Shown in pieces: positions 57,250-64,000 of a DNA stretch of 64,000 bases (its first letter is position 1; every line of letters starts with the position of its first letter). A program made the translations under genes and the position numbers. The notes under the pieces are model-generated. The model ran no database searches. It was given only the letters and a program-made list of their open reading frames with translations, and was not told where the DNA came from. This DNA is from Nocardioides cavernae (lineage in GTDB: Bacteria > Actinomycetota > Actinomycetes > Propionibacteriales > Nocardioidaceae). Where the stretch lies: positions 1,240,001 through 1,304,000 of the forward strand of contig NZ_JACCBW010000002.1 in the NCBI RefSeq assembly GCF_013410035.1. Direction: 5' to 3'.

Positions 57250-58557
57250 GTGCAGGACCTGACCCCGCAGCCCGGTGACCTGGACCCGATCGAGACGGCG
57301 CCCGTCGCGGACCTCCGCGCCCTGCAGCTCGAGCGACTCCAGTGGTCCGTGCGCCACGCGTACGACAACGTCGCGCACTACCGCCGGGCCTTCGACGAGG
57401 CGGGCGTGCACCCCGACGGCGTCGAGTCGTTGCAGGACCTCGCGCGCCTGCCGTTCACGACCAAGGCGACGCTGCGCGACAACTACCCCTTCGGGATGTT
57501 CGCCGTGCCGCGTGAGGAGGTCGTGCGCCTGCACGCGTCCAGCGGCACGACCGGCAAGCCGACCGTCGTCGGCTACACCCGCGACGACCTCGACACGTGG
57601 GCCGACGTCGTGGCCCGGTCGATCCGCGCCGCCGGCGGGCGCAGGGGGATGGTCCTGCACAACGCGTACGGCTACGGCCTCTTCACCGGCGGGCTCGGCG
57701 CGCACGCCGGGGCCGAGCGCCTCGGCTGCACGGTCGTGCCCGTCTCCGGCGGGATGACCCAGCGGCAGGTGCAGCTGATCCTCGACTTCGAGCCCGACGT
57801 CATCATGGTGACCCCGTCCTACATGCTGTCCATCCTCGACGAGCTCGAGGCGCAGGGCGTCGACCCGAGGTCCACCTCGCTCAAGGTCGGCATCTTCGGC
57901 GCCGAGCCGTGGACCAACGACATGCGCCGCGAGATGGAGCAGCGCACCGACATGCACGCGGTCGACATCTACGGCCTGTCGGAGGTGATCGGCCCCGGCG
58001 TCGCGAGCGAGTGCGTGGAGACCAAGGACGGGCTGCACGTCTGGGAGGACCACTTCTACCCCGAGGTGATCGACCCGGTCACCGGTGAGGTCCTGCCGGA
58101 CGGCGAGGAGGGCGAGCTGGTCCTCACCACGCTCACCAAGCAGGCGATGCCGGTGATCCGCTACCGCACCCGCGACCTCACCCGCCTGCTGCCCGGAACC
58201 GCGCGCAGCATGCGCCGGATGGAGAAGATCACCGGTCGCACCGACGACATGATGATCCTGCGCGGGGTCAACCTCTTCCCGACCCAGATCGAGGAGATCG
58301 TGCTCGGCCTCCCGGCGCTGTCGCCGCACTTCCAGTGCCACCTCGACCGCAGCGGCAACCTCGACACCCTGACGGTGCGCGTCGAGCGCCGCGACGGTAC
58401 GTCCGACGCGGAGGCCGCCGCGGCCCAGGGCGAGCTGGCCGGCAGGATCAAGACCTCCATCGGCGTCTCGGTGGGGGTGGAGGTCGTCGACGTGGCCTCC
58501 ATCGAGCGCTCCGTCGGCAAGATGAGGCGGATCGTGGACCACCGCCCGGCGCGCTGA
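57250..58557 (+). CDS. paaK: Phenylacetate-CoA ligase
   Basis: Activates phenylacetate to phenylacetyl-CoA with ATP, the entry step. The 435-aa ANL-superfamily enzyme has the P-loop HASSGTTGKPTVVGYT, YGYGLFTGGLG, DIYGLSEVIGPG, YRTRDLTRLLPG and the C-terminal hinge GRTDDMMILRGVN. GTG 57250 is chosen because GAGGAGG lies just before it and the length then matches E. coli PaaK; an in-frame ATG at 57202 would overlap the TetR start codon. Confidence 0.94.
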   Translation: MQDLTPQPGDLDPIETAPVADLRALQLERLQWSVRHAYDNVAHYRRAFDEAGVHPDGVESLQDLARLPFTTKATLRDNYPFGMFAVPREEVVRLHASSGTTGKPTVVGYTRDDLDTWADVVARSIRAAGGRRGMVLHNAYGYGLFTGGLGAHAGAERLGCTVVPVSGGMTQRQVQLILDFEPDVIMVTPSYMLSILDELEAQGVDPRSTSLKVGIFGAEPWTNDMRREMEQRTDMHAVDIYGLSEVIGPGVASECVETKDGLHVWEDHFYPEVIDPVTGEVLPDGEEGELVLTTLTKQAMPVIRYRTRDLTRLLPGTARSMRRMEKITGRTDDMMILRGVNLFPTQIEEIVLGLPALSPHFQCHLDRSGNLDTLTVRVERRDGTSDAEAAAAQGELAGRIKTSIGVSVGVEVVDVASIERSVGKMRRIVDHRPAR

Positions 58558-58763
58558 CCGGGGGACATTTACCGGCAACGCCTCCCCGGGGGCTACAGTG
58601 GAGGTAGCGCCCAGACGCCGTGCCGCACTGACCGCCCCCGGGTCCACCGGCCACCGCGCACCTGACGCCCGCTCCACACCTCCACGCCGTGCGTGCAGGC
58701 AGAGCCGAGGAGGCTCGCCCGTCCACGACGCGTATCCACTCAGGCCCAGTCCGGGAGGACCCC

Positions 58764-60884
58764 TTGGCCCAGCGCCAGCGTCAACGCGGCGGTCGCCGCA
58801 CCCCTGCGCACGCCCGCCACAAGGACAACGAGGGCATCGTCCCCGTCCTGGCACGCGCCGTGCGCGAGCTCGAGTCCGCCGTCCAGCGCGGCCCGCTCGC
58901 CCCCGGCCAGCGGGTCCGCTTCCAGGTCGTCGCCCTGCTGGTGCGCGAGCACCGCGGCGACGTGAAGGCCTCGACCGAGCTGACCGACGCGCAGAAGGCC
59001 GACGAGCTCAAGCGGCTCGACGGCATCGCGACGATCCTCGCCAAGACCGCGACCCGCGACCCCTCCCTCTTCGGGCTGCTCTCCGAGGACGCGGTCGTCA
59101 CCGACAGCGCGCGCGACCTGCGCCTGGAGATGCTGCGCAAGGCCGGCATCGAGGCCGTCGCCGAGGAGCCCAAGCCCGACGACGAGGCCGGACCGGGCCT
59201 CGGCGAGCGCCGCGTCATCCCGCAGTCGGTCGTCCAGCACCAGCTCGCCAACCCCTTCCTCGTGCCTGACTTCGAGATCGGTCGCGAGCGCCGCAGCACC
59301 CACGGCGGGCTGGCCACCTGGGAGCTGCTCGGCCCGCTCTTCCGCTCCTTCGAGCTCGGCGGCTCCTCGTCCTGCATGGACCTGCCCGAGCCCACCACCC
59401 TCGACGCCCCCGGCAAGCTCGAGCTGATGCCGCACCAGGCCGCGATGATCGCCTCCGCCGCCGAGGGCCACCGCACCTTCCTGCTCGCCGACGAGCCCGG
59501 CCTGGGCAAGACCGCCCAGGCGCTGCTCGCCGCGCAGGCCGCCAACGCCTTCCCGCTGCTCGTCGTGTGCCCCAACGTCGTCAAGACCAACTGGGCGCGC
59601 GAGACCGAGCGCTGGACCCCGCGCCGCCGCGCCACCGTCATCCACGGCGACGGCGACCAGGTCGACGCCTTCGCCGACGTCATCATCGTCAACTACGAGA
59701 TCCTCGACCGCCACGTGGGCTGGCTCGGCACCTTCGGCTTCCGCGGGATGGTCGTCGACGAGGCCCACTTCATCAAGAACAAGACCTCGCAGCGCTCCCG
59801 CCATGTGCTTGAGCTCTCCGAGAAGCTCCGCTCGCGCACCGCGCGGCCGCTCCTGATGGCGCTGACCGGCACGCCGCTGATCAACGACATCGAGGACTTC
59901 CGCGCGATCTGGCAGTTCCTCGGCTGGATCGACGACCGCAAGCCCATGGCGCGCCTGATGGAGTCGCTCGAGGAGACCGAGCTGACGCCGGCCGACCCGC
60001 CGTTCTACCCCGCCGCCCGCAAGGCGGTCATCGACATGGGCATCGTCCGTCGGCGCAAGGTCGACGTCGCCGAGGACATCCCGGCACGCCGGATCGCCGA
60101 CATCCCGGTCGAGCTCGACGACGAGGACACCCGCTCGATCCGGGCAGCGGAGGCGGAGCTCGCCCGGCGGCTCGTCCAGCGCTACAAGGCGGCCCTCGAG
60201 ACCCGGCGCACCGGGTCCGTCGTCGACGGCATCGACCACGAGCTCGTACGCCGCGTCGCCACGTGGGAGCGCGAGGAGATGGACCAGGGCACCGGTGGGG
60301 AGAACGTCTTCTCGATGTTCCGCCGCATCGGTCGCGCGAAGGCCGGCCTGGCCGCCGACTACGCCGCGCAGCTGGCTCGCAACGTCGGCAAGGTCGTGTT
60401 CTTCGCCCGCCACGTCGACGTCATGGACATCGCCGAGGAGACGTTCACCCGTCGTGGGCTCAAGCACACCTCGATCCGCGGCGACCAGACGCCGAAGGCG
60501 CGGGAGAGGGCGATCCAGGCCTTCGTCAACGACCCCGACGTGCAGGTGATCGTCTGCTCGCTCGCGGCCGCCGGTGTCGGCGTCAACCTGCAGGTGGCGT
60601 CCAACGTGGTGCTCTCGGAGCTGTCGTGGACCGATGCCGAGCAGACCCAGGCGATCGACCGCGTGCACCGCATCGGCCAGTCCGACCCGGTGACCGCCTG
60701 GCGCATCATCGCCGCGCAGACCATCGACACCCGGATCGCCGAGCTGATCGACTCCAAGGCCGGGCTGGCGGCCCGGGCGCTCGACGGCTCGGACGAGGAG
60801 GTCCACTCCTCGGCCAACATCCAGACCGAGGCGCTGGTCGCGCTGCTCACCGACGCGCTGGAGCGCGAGCTCGGCCTCGCCTGA
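58764..60884 (+). CDS. SNF2-family DEAD/DEAH-box helicase
   Basis: A 706-aa superfamily 2 ATPase. An N-terminal 200-residue region with no known domain is followed by the helicase core: LADEPGLGKTAQA (Walker A), VVDEAHFIKN (DEAH box), LMALTGTPLIND (motif III) and, in the C-terminal lobe, LAAAGVGVNLQVA and QAIDRVHRIGQ (motifs V and VI). TTG at 58764 is chosen because GGGAGG lies five bases before it. Probably remodels protein-DNA complexes or aids repair; no partner gene is visible. Confidence 0.88.
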   Translation: MAQRQRQRGGRRTPAHARHKDNEGIVPVLARAVRELESAVQRGPLAPGQRVRFQVVALLVREHRGDVKASTELTDAQKADELKRLDGIATILAKTATRDPSLFGLLSEDAVVTDSARDLRLEMLRKAGIEAVAEEPKPDDEAGPGLGERRVIPQSVVQHQLANPFLVPDFEIGRERRSTHGGLATWELLGPLFRSFELGGSSSCMDLPEPTTLDAPGKLELMPHQAAMIASAAEGHRTFLLADEPGLGKTAQALLAAQAANAFPLLVVCPNVVKTNWARETERWTPRRRATVIHGDGDQVDAFADVIIVNYEILDRHVGWLGTFGFRGMVVDEAHFIKNKTSQRSRHVLELSEKLRSRTARPLLMALTGTPLINDIEDFRAIWQFLGWIDDRKPMARLMESLEETELTPADPPFYPAARKAVIDMGIVRRRKVDVAEDIPARRIADIPVELDDEDTRSIRAAEAELARRLVQRYKAALETRRTGSVVDGIDHELVRRVATWEREEMDQGTGGENVFSMFRRIGRAKAGLAADYAAQLARNVGKVVFFARHVDVMDIAEETFTRRGLKHTSIRGDQTPKARERAIQAFVNDPDVQVIVCSLAAAGVGVNLQVASNVVLSELSWTDAEQTQAIDRVHRIGQSDPVTAWRIIAAQTIDTRIAELIDSKAGLAARALDGSDEEVHSSANIQTEALVALLTDALERELGLA

Positions 60885-60929
60885 CCCCCAGCCTTGTCCC
60901 GGCCTGCGCCGTCCGGTACCTCTGTAGTC

Positions 60930-61400
60930 ATGAGCGAGGACCGCGAGACCTACCTGGACATGTCGATCGACGACGAGGACCAGCTGCAGCCCGGGGACAC
61001 CCTCGACGACAGCGACCTCGAGGACGTCCTCGATCGGGGCTACTCGCCGCCCGACCGCGCGCCCAAGGGCTACGACGACTACCCCACGGAGGCCGAGCGC
61101 CGCCAGGGGGAGTCCCTCGACGAGAAGCTCGCCGAGGAGGAGCCCGACGTCGACCCCTACGCCGAGGACGACGTCGACGATGACCACGAGGACGAGAACG
61201 CCCTCGACGACCAGCTCGGTCTCGACGAGGCCGACGAGCGCACCGGGCGGCTCGTGCAGCCCGACGAGGGGCTCGGTGAGGACCGGGACAAGCAGGAGGT
61301 CGCCTACGACGTCGGCATCGACGGCGCGGGCGCGTCCGCCGAGGAGGCGGCCATGCACGTCACCCGCGAGCCCGAGCCGCCGGAGGCCGACGACTACTGA
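60930..61400 (+). CDS. DUF5709 family acidic protein
   Basis: A 156-aa, very acidic, soluble protein. LDMSIDDEDQLQPGDTLDDSD, VLDRGYSPPDRAPKGY, GESLDEKLAEEEPDVDPY and a C-terminal AEEAAMHVTRE stretch match the DUF5709 family of actinobacteria. Likely disordered and of unknown function. It follows the SNF2 gene by 45 bases. Confidence 0.85.
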   Translation: MSEDRETYLDMSIDDEDQLQPGDTLDDSDLEDVLDRGYSPPDRAPKGYDDYPTEAERRQGESLDEKLAEEEPDVDPYAEDDVDDDHEDENALDDQLGLDEADERTGRLVQPDEGLGEDRDKQEVAYDVGIDGAGASAEEAAMHVTREPEPPEADDY

Positions 61401-61725
61401 GGTCGCGACCGCGAGGTTGCGACGCTCCCGCGCGGATCGCGCTGAGCAGCGGCAGGAGCGGGCGCACGGTCCCAGTTCACTCGTACGTGGCGCGAGCGAA
61501 CCTCGAGCTCGTCCGTGTCTCCTCCCAGAGGGCTGAGTGCGGTCGCTGTGACGTACCCGGTACGTCACAGGGACCGCACTAACGTGTCGCGATGACGAGT
61601 GACGCGTCTTCGCATTCTTGGGCCATCTGTTGCTGCCGGCCCCAAACGCCGGCGCGGGTGCCCACCGGGACTCCGCGACGGACGATCGGTAGAGCCGGGA
61701 AGTGCGTTCGCTGCAAGCTCGAGGC
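61401..61725. other. Gene-poor gap with no supported coding region
   Basis: This 325-base stretch holds no convincing gene. Its main feature is the large inverted repeat at 61536-61580. Short open frames around 61590-61840 lack start sites and any protein-like pattern. It marks the left side of a segment that looks acquired (Imm8-like gene). Confidence 0.6.
61536..61580. repeat. 45-bp inverted repeat (22-bp arms, one mismatch)
   Basis: Bases 61536-61557 and 61559-61580 are reverse complements except at one position (GTCGCTG against GTCCCTG), with a single central base. It is far from the preceding stop (136 bases) and has no T-tract. It could be a strong cruciform or hairpin, a regulator site, or a boundary of acquired DNA. 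Confidence 0.85.
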
Positions 61726-62201
61726 ATGGATGCCATCGAGGTCGTCGGCGACGTCAAGCAGTACCTGTGTCACCACGAGCCGGACGTCGGGGCGACTCAC
61801 TTCGGGTTCGCGGCCCACGTGCTGATCGGTGCCTCGGACCGTGACCTCGCGGACTCCTTCGACTGCATCGAGTGCTCGCCTAGCATGTTTTCCGAGCACT
61901 TCGGTGTTTCCGCGTGGGGTACGGGTTTCGCCGAAGACGTGCTGCCGGGCGGCGAGGTTCTCCAGTGCAAGGCGTGGGGCTCATGAAGGCGTGGTCCCCT
62001 GCGGCGTTCGAGGCCTCCGTGGAACGACTGACTGCCGCCATGAGCCCAGGTCCCGACTGGCAGACCATTGCGGCCCGCATCGGCCGCCACCTGCCCTGGG
62101 AGTACGACTACAAGCATGACGACCAATCGACGCGACCAGGACAGGCCGTCAGAGCCGCCGCGCCCGCAGCATCCGCAGGACCTCCTCGGACCGCTCGGTG
62201 A
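61726..62201 (+). pseudogene. Immunity protein 8 (Imm8)-like gene, probably frameshifted
   Basis: The first frame (61726-61986) encodes HVLIGASDRDLADSFDCIECSPSMF, like the Imm8 core, then stops at KAWGS. The second frame starts at 61983 and carries the matching C-terminal part (AAFEASVERLTAAM, WQTIAARIGRHLPWEYDY). Removing 17 bases at the junction, where AAGGCGTGG is repeated, joins the frames as QCKAWSPAAFEAS, so the gene was probably broken by a short duplication. The restored protein would be about 152 aa, with a non-family tail that overlaps the pepN 3' end. Imm8 proteins protect against contact-dependent or polymorphic toxins. No toxin gene is in view. Confidence 0.6.
61969..61994. repeat. 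Direct repeat AAGGCGTGG at a 17-bp offset
   Basis: AAGGCGTGG occurs at 61969-61977 and 61986-61994, separated by GGCTCATG. The offset of 17 is not a multiple of three and accounts exactly for the shift between the two halves of the Imm8-like gene. Confidence 0.85.
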
Positions 62202-64000
62202 GGGCGCCGACCACGACCGGTGCCGCGCCCGCGGCCGCGGCCTCGCGGGCGCGGCGTACCCACGCCTCGTCGACGGCGAACACCGGGAAGAGGCTGTCGG
62301 TGAGGGCGAGGCCGGGGATCATCCCGCCGTCGTGCAGCCGGGGCAGCACCTCGAGGAAGCGCTCGGCGTAGGGCGCCAGCACCTCGTCCTGGCCGGGTCG
62401 CCAGAAGGCCGGCCCGACCACGCGGGCCGACTGCGCCGGCACCGTGCGCTCGACCATCGCGGTCCACGCCTCCTCCTTCGCCTCGGCGGACGGCGAGCCG
62501 GCCCGCACGGTGAGGGCACGGATCCACGCGTCGGGGTCGGGGTCGCGCTCCTCGAGGGCGCGTACGGCCTCCGCGTCGAGGTCGCCGAGCTCGGCGCGGC
62601 GCTGCAGGACGTACCACTGCAGGTCGAGGTCGTCGCCCGCCTCCTCGCGCACCGCGGCCAGGTCGTCGTCACCCAGCGCGGTGCGGGCGAGCGCGCGCAG
62701 GGCCGCCTGGCGGGAGGTGCCGGCGTCCGCCAGCCGTCGCGCGGCGGTGGCGACCTGCGCCTCGAGGTCCCCCCGCACGGACTCGGGAGCCCACAGCTGC
62801 GCAGCGACGAGGGCGAGGCCCAGGCACGGTTCGACGACCGACTCCACCTGCTCCACCTGCAGCACGTCGGTCAGGGCGCCGACCGCCTCGGCGGCAGTCG
62901 CCTCGCCGGACGAGAGCATGTCCCACACGGTGGCCATCGCGACGGCGCGTGTGAGGGTCGTCGGCAGCGCGGACGGCCGTCCGACCAGCACCTCGCGGCC
63001 CGCGACGTCCGGGCGGGTCGTGGCGAAGGTGGTGTCGTCGTGGTTGACGAGGTAGAGGTCTGCGTCGGGCAGCCCCTCCACCGCGGTGCGCTCGCCGTCC
63101 ACCTCCACCACCGTGGAGCCCACTTCCTCCAGGGCGTCGCCGGCGCGGCGGTAGGCGCCGACCCCGACCACCTGGGGGTGGGGCCGGCCGTGGGGGCCGC
63201 GCGCGGTGAGCACCAGGCCGTCGTCACCACGCTCGATGCCGAGCCGGTCGACGCCCGCGGTCTCCAGGCAGGCGCGCCTCCACGGCTGCAGGTCGCGACC
63301 GCTGGCCTGCTCGAGGGAGGCGACGAGGTCGTCGAGGGTGGTGTTCCCCCACGCGTGCTCGGCGAAGTAGGCGCTCATCCCGCGAGAGAAGGTCTCCTCG
63401 CCGACGAAGTGCATCAGCTGCTTGAGCACGGCCGCGCCCTTGGGATAGGTGATCGAGTCGAAGATCGACTCGGCGTCGGCGACTGTCGGCACGGGCTGAC
63501 GGATGGGGTGCGAGGCCGGTCCCTGGTCGGCGAGGTAGGCCGCGAGCTTGTCGCCCACGAGGTTGTTGGCCGCCGTGTCGCCGTAGGCCGTGGCGCGCTC
63601 GGCGGCCCACATGCACGCGAACTCGGCGAACGCCTCGTTGAGCCATAGGTCGTCCCACCAGCGCATCGTGACGATGTTGCCGAACCACATGTGCGCCATC
63701 TCGTGCAGCAGCACGTTGGTGAACAGCTGCCACTCGGCGGTGGTCGGCTCGTGGCGACGCAGGATGGTGTCGGACCACGTGACGCAGCCGTAGTTCTCCA
63801 TCGCCCCGCCGAAGTCGGGCAGGAAGACCTGGTCGTAGCTGCGCTGCGGGAAGGCCATGCCGAAGCGCCCCGCGAAGAACGCCAGGCCCTGCTCGGTGAG
63901 GGTGAACAGCTGGTCCGCGTCGCGCTCGAGGGCGGTCTGCAGCGTACGGCGGGCGTACAGGCCGAGGTCGTGGCCGTCGACCTCGCGGCGCACCTCGACG
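62149..64000 (-). CDS. pepN: Aminopeptidase N (M1 family), N-terminal part outside window
   Basis: The C-terminal 617 residues or so of an M1 zinc aminopeptidase; the frame stays open to the right edge, so the start lies beyond 64000. The exopeptidase motif GGAMENYG and the zinc site HEMAHMWFGN followed by NEAFAEF (the third ligand Glu) are clear. The C-terminal half (about 250-615 of the visible part) is the ERAP1-like helical domain. It releases N-terminal residues from peptides in the cytoplasm. The stop at 62149 overlaps the tail of the broken Imm8-like gene. Confidence 0.93.
   Translation of the reverse strand, partial: VEVRREVDGHDLGLYARRTLQTALERDADQLFTLTEQGLAFFAGRFGMAFPQRSYDQVFLPDFGGAMENYGCVTWSDTILRRHEPTTAEWQLFTNVLLHEMAHMWFGNIVTMRWWDDLWLNEAFAEFACMWAAERATAYGDTAANNLVGDKLAAYLADQGPASHPIRQPVPTVADAESIFDSITYPKGAAVLKQLMHFVGEETFSRGMSAYFAEHAWGNTTLDDLVASLEQASGRDLQPWRRACLETAGVDRLGIERGDDGLVLTARGPHGRPHPQVVGVGAYRRAGDALEEVGSTVVEVDGERTAVEGLPDADLYLVNHDDTTFATTRPDVAGREVLVGRPSALPTTLTRAVAMATVWDMLSSGEATAAEAVGALTDVLQVEQVESVVEPCLGLALVAAQLWAPESVRGDLEAQVATAARRLADAGTSRQAALRALARTALGDDDLAAVREEAGDDLDLQWYVLQRRAELGDLDAEAVRALEERDPDPDAWIRALTVRAGSPSAEAKEEAWTAMVERTVPAQSARVVGPAFWRPGQDEVLAPYAERFLEVLPRLHDGGMIPGLALTDSLFPVFAVDEAWVRRAREAAAAGAAPVVVGALTERSEEVLRMLRARRL

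Noticed and set aside
61592..61844. Small overlapping frames before the Imm8-like gene as a toxin remnant
   Set aside because: No start site and no toxin-like or hydrophobic pattern; the frames look like chance openings.

Overview
The window is very GC-rich DNA with short intergenic gaps, many 4-base GTGA/ATGA stop-start overlaps, frequent GTG starts, F420-type oxidoreductases, a stand-alone SARP-like regulator and small actinobacterial families (UPF0182, DUF3618, DUF4383, DUF5709). This points to a high-GC actinobacterium, most likely Nocardioides or a close relative (inference). I see no insertion sequence, prophage or CRISPR array. It reads as chromosome carrying several catabolic clusters. 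Both edges cut genes: a UPF0182 protein on the left and aminopeptidase N on the right.

Region 1 (1-2483): UPF0182 3' end, an initiator tRNA-fMet with a terminator, and a divergent EamA exporter/LysR pair. Region 2 (2503-13180): an IclR regulator divergent from a nine-gene operon, kduI-kduD-(CUT2-type sugar ABC transporter: binding protein, permease, ATPase, permease)-aldehyde dehydrogenase-eda-kdgK. Together these take 4-deoxy-5-keto-uronate, the product of pectin or other uronate-polymer lyases, through KDG and KDPG to pyruvate and glyceraldehyde-3-phosphate. The promoter, a pair of palindromic operators and a CRP-like box can be read in the 173-base divergent gap. Region 3 (13405-22003): a 1938-residue secreted protein joining a ThuA-like domain, a copper-radical oxidase propeller with all five copper/radical residues, two LamG domains and Ig-like repeats. 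It is followed by a tautomerase and a YcnI plus CopC-CopD copper operon. The uronate, oxidase and copper promoters share GTGA-N6-TCA boxes and GTTCACA elements, so these three units may form one saccharide-oxidation and copper-supply module.

Region 4 (22065-33434): an AraC/DinB-like regulator, a five-copy 53-bp tandem repeat between convergent genes, a spore-photoproduct-lyase-family radical SAM protein with an alpha/beta hydrolase, DUF2200, a Lys/Ala/Pro-rich protein, DUF4383, an MBL hydrolase, a SARP-like regulator, manganese catalase with a putative manganese/heavy-metal permease, a hemerythrin-like protein and a zinc alcohol dehydrogenase. Region 5 (33490-50073): a membrane-stress type DUF3618/holin operon, fatty acid desaturase, a YbdK-like ligase with an amidohydrolase, an unusual flavoprotein-TTC38 fusion, then scattered single genes (GNAT, racemase, APH-type kinase, CDF transporter, luciferase-like and SDR enzymes).

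Region 6 (50108-58557): an aerobic phenylacetate cluster, paaZ divergent from paaABCDE-paaI, then a TetR regulator and paaK. A perfect GACCGATCGGTC palindrome lies in the paaZ/paaA gap. The beta-oxidation genes paaFGHJ are not in the window. Region 7 (58764-64000): an SNF2 helicase, a DUF5709 protein, a large inverted repeat, an Imm8-like immunity gene apparently broken by a 17-bp duplication, and pepN.
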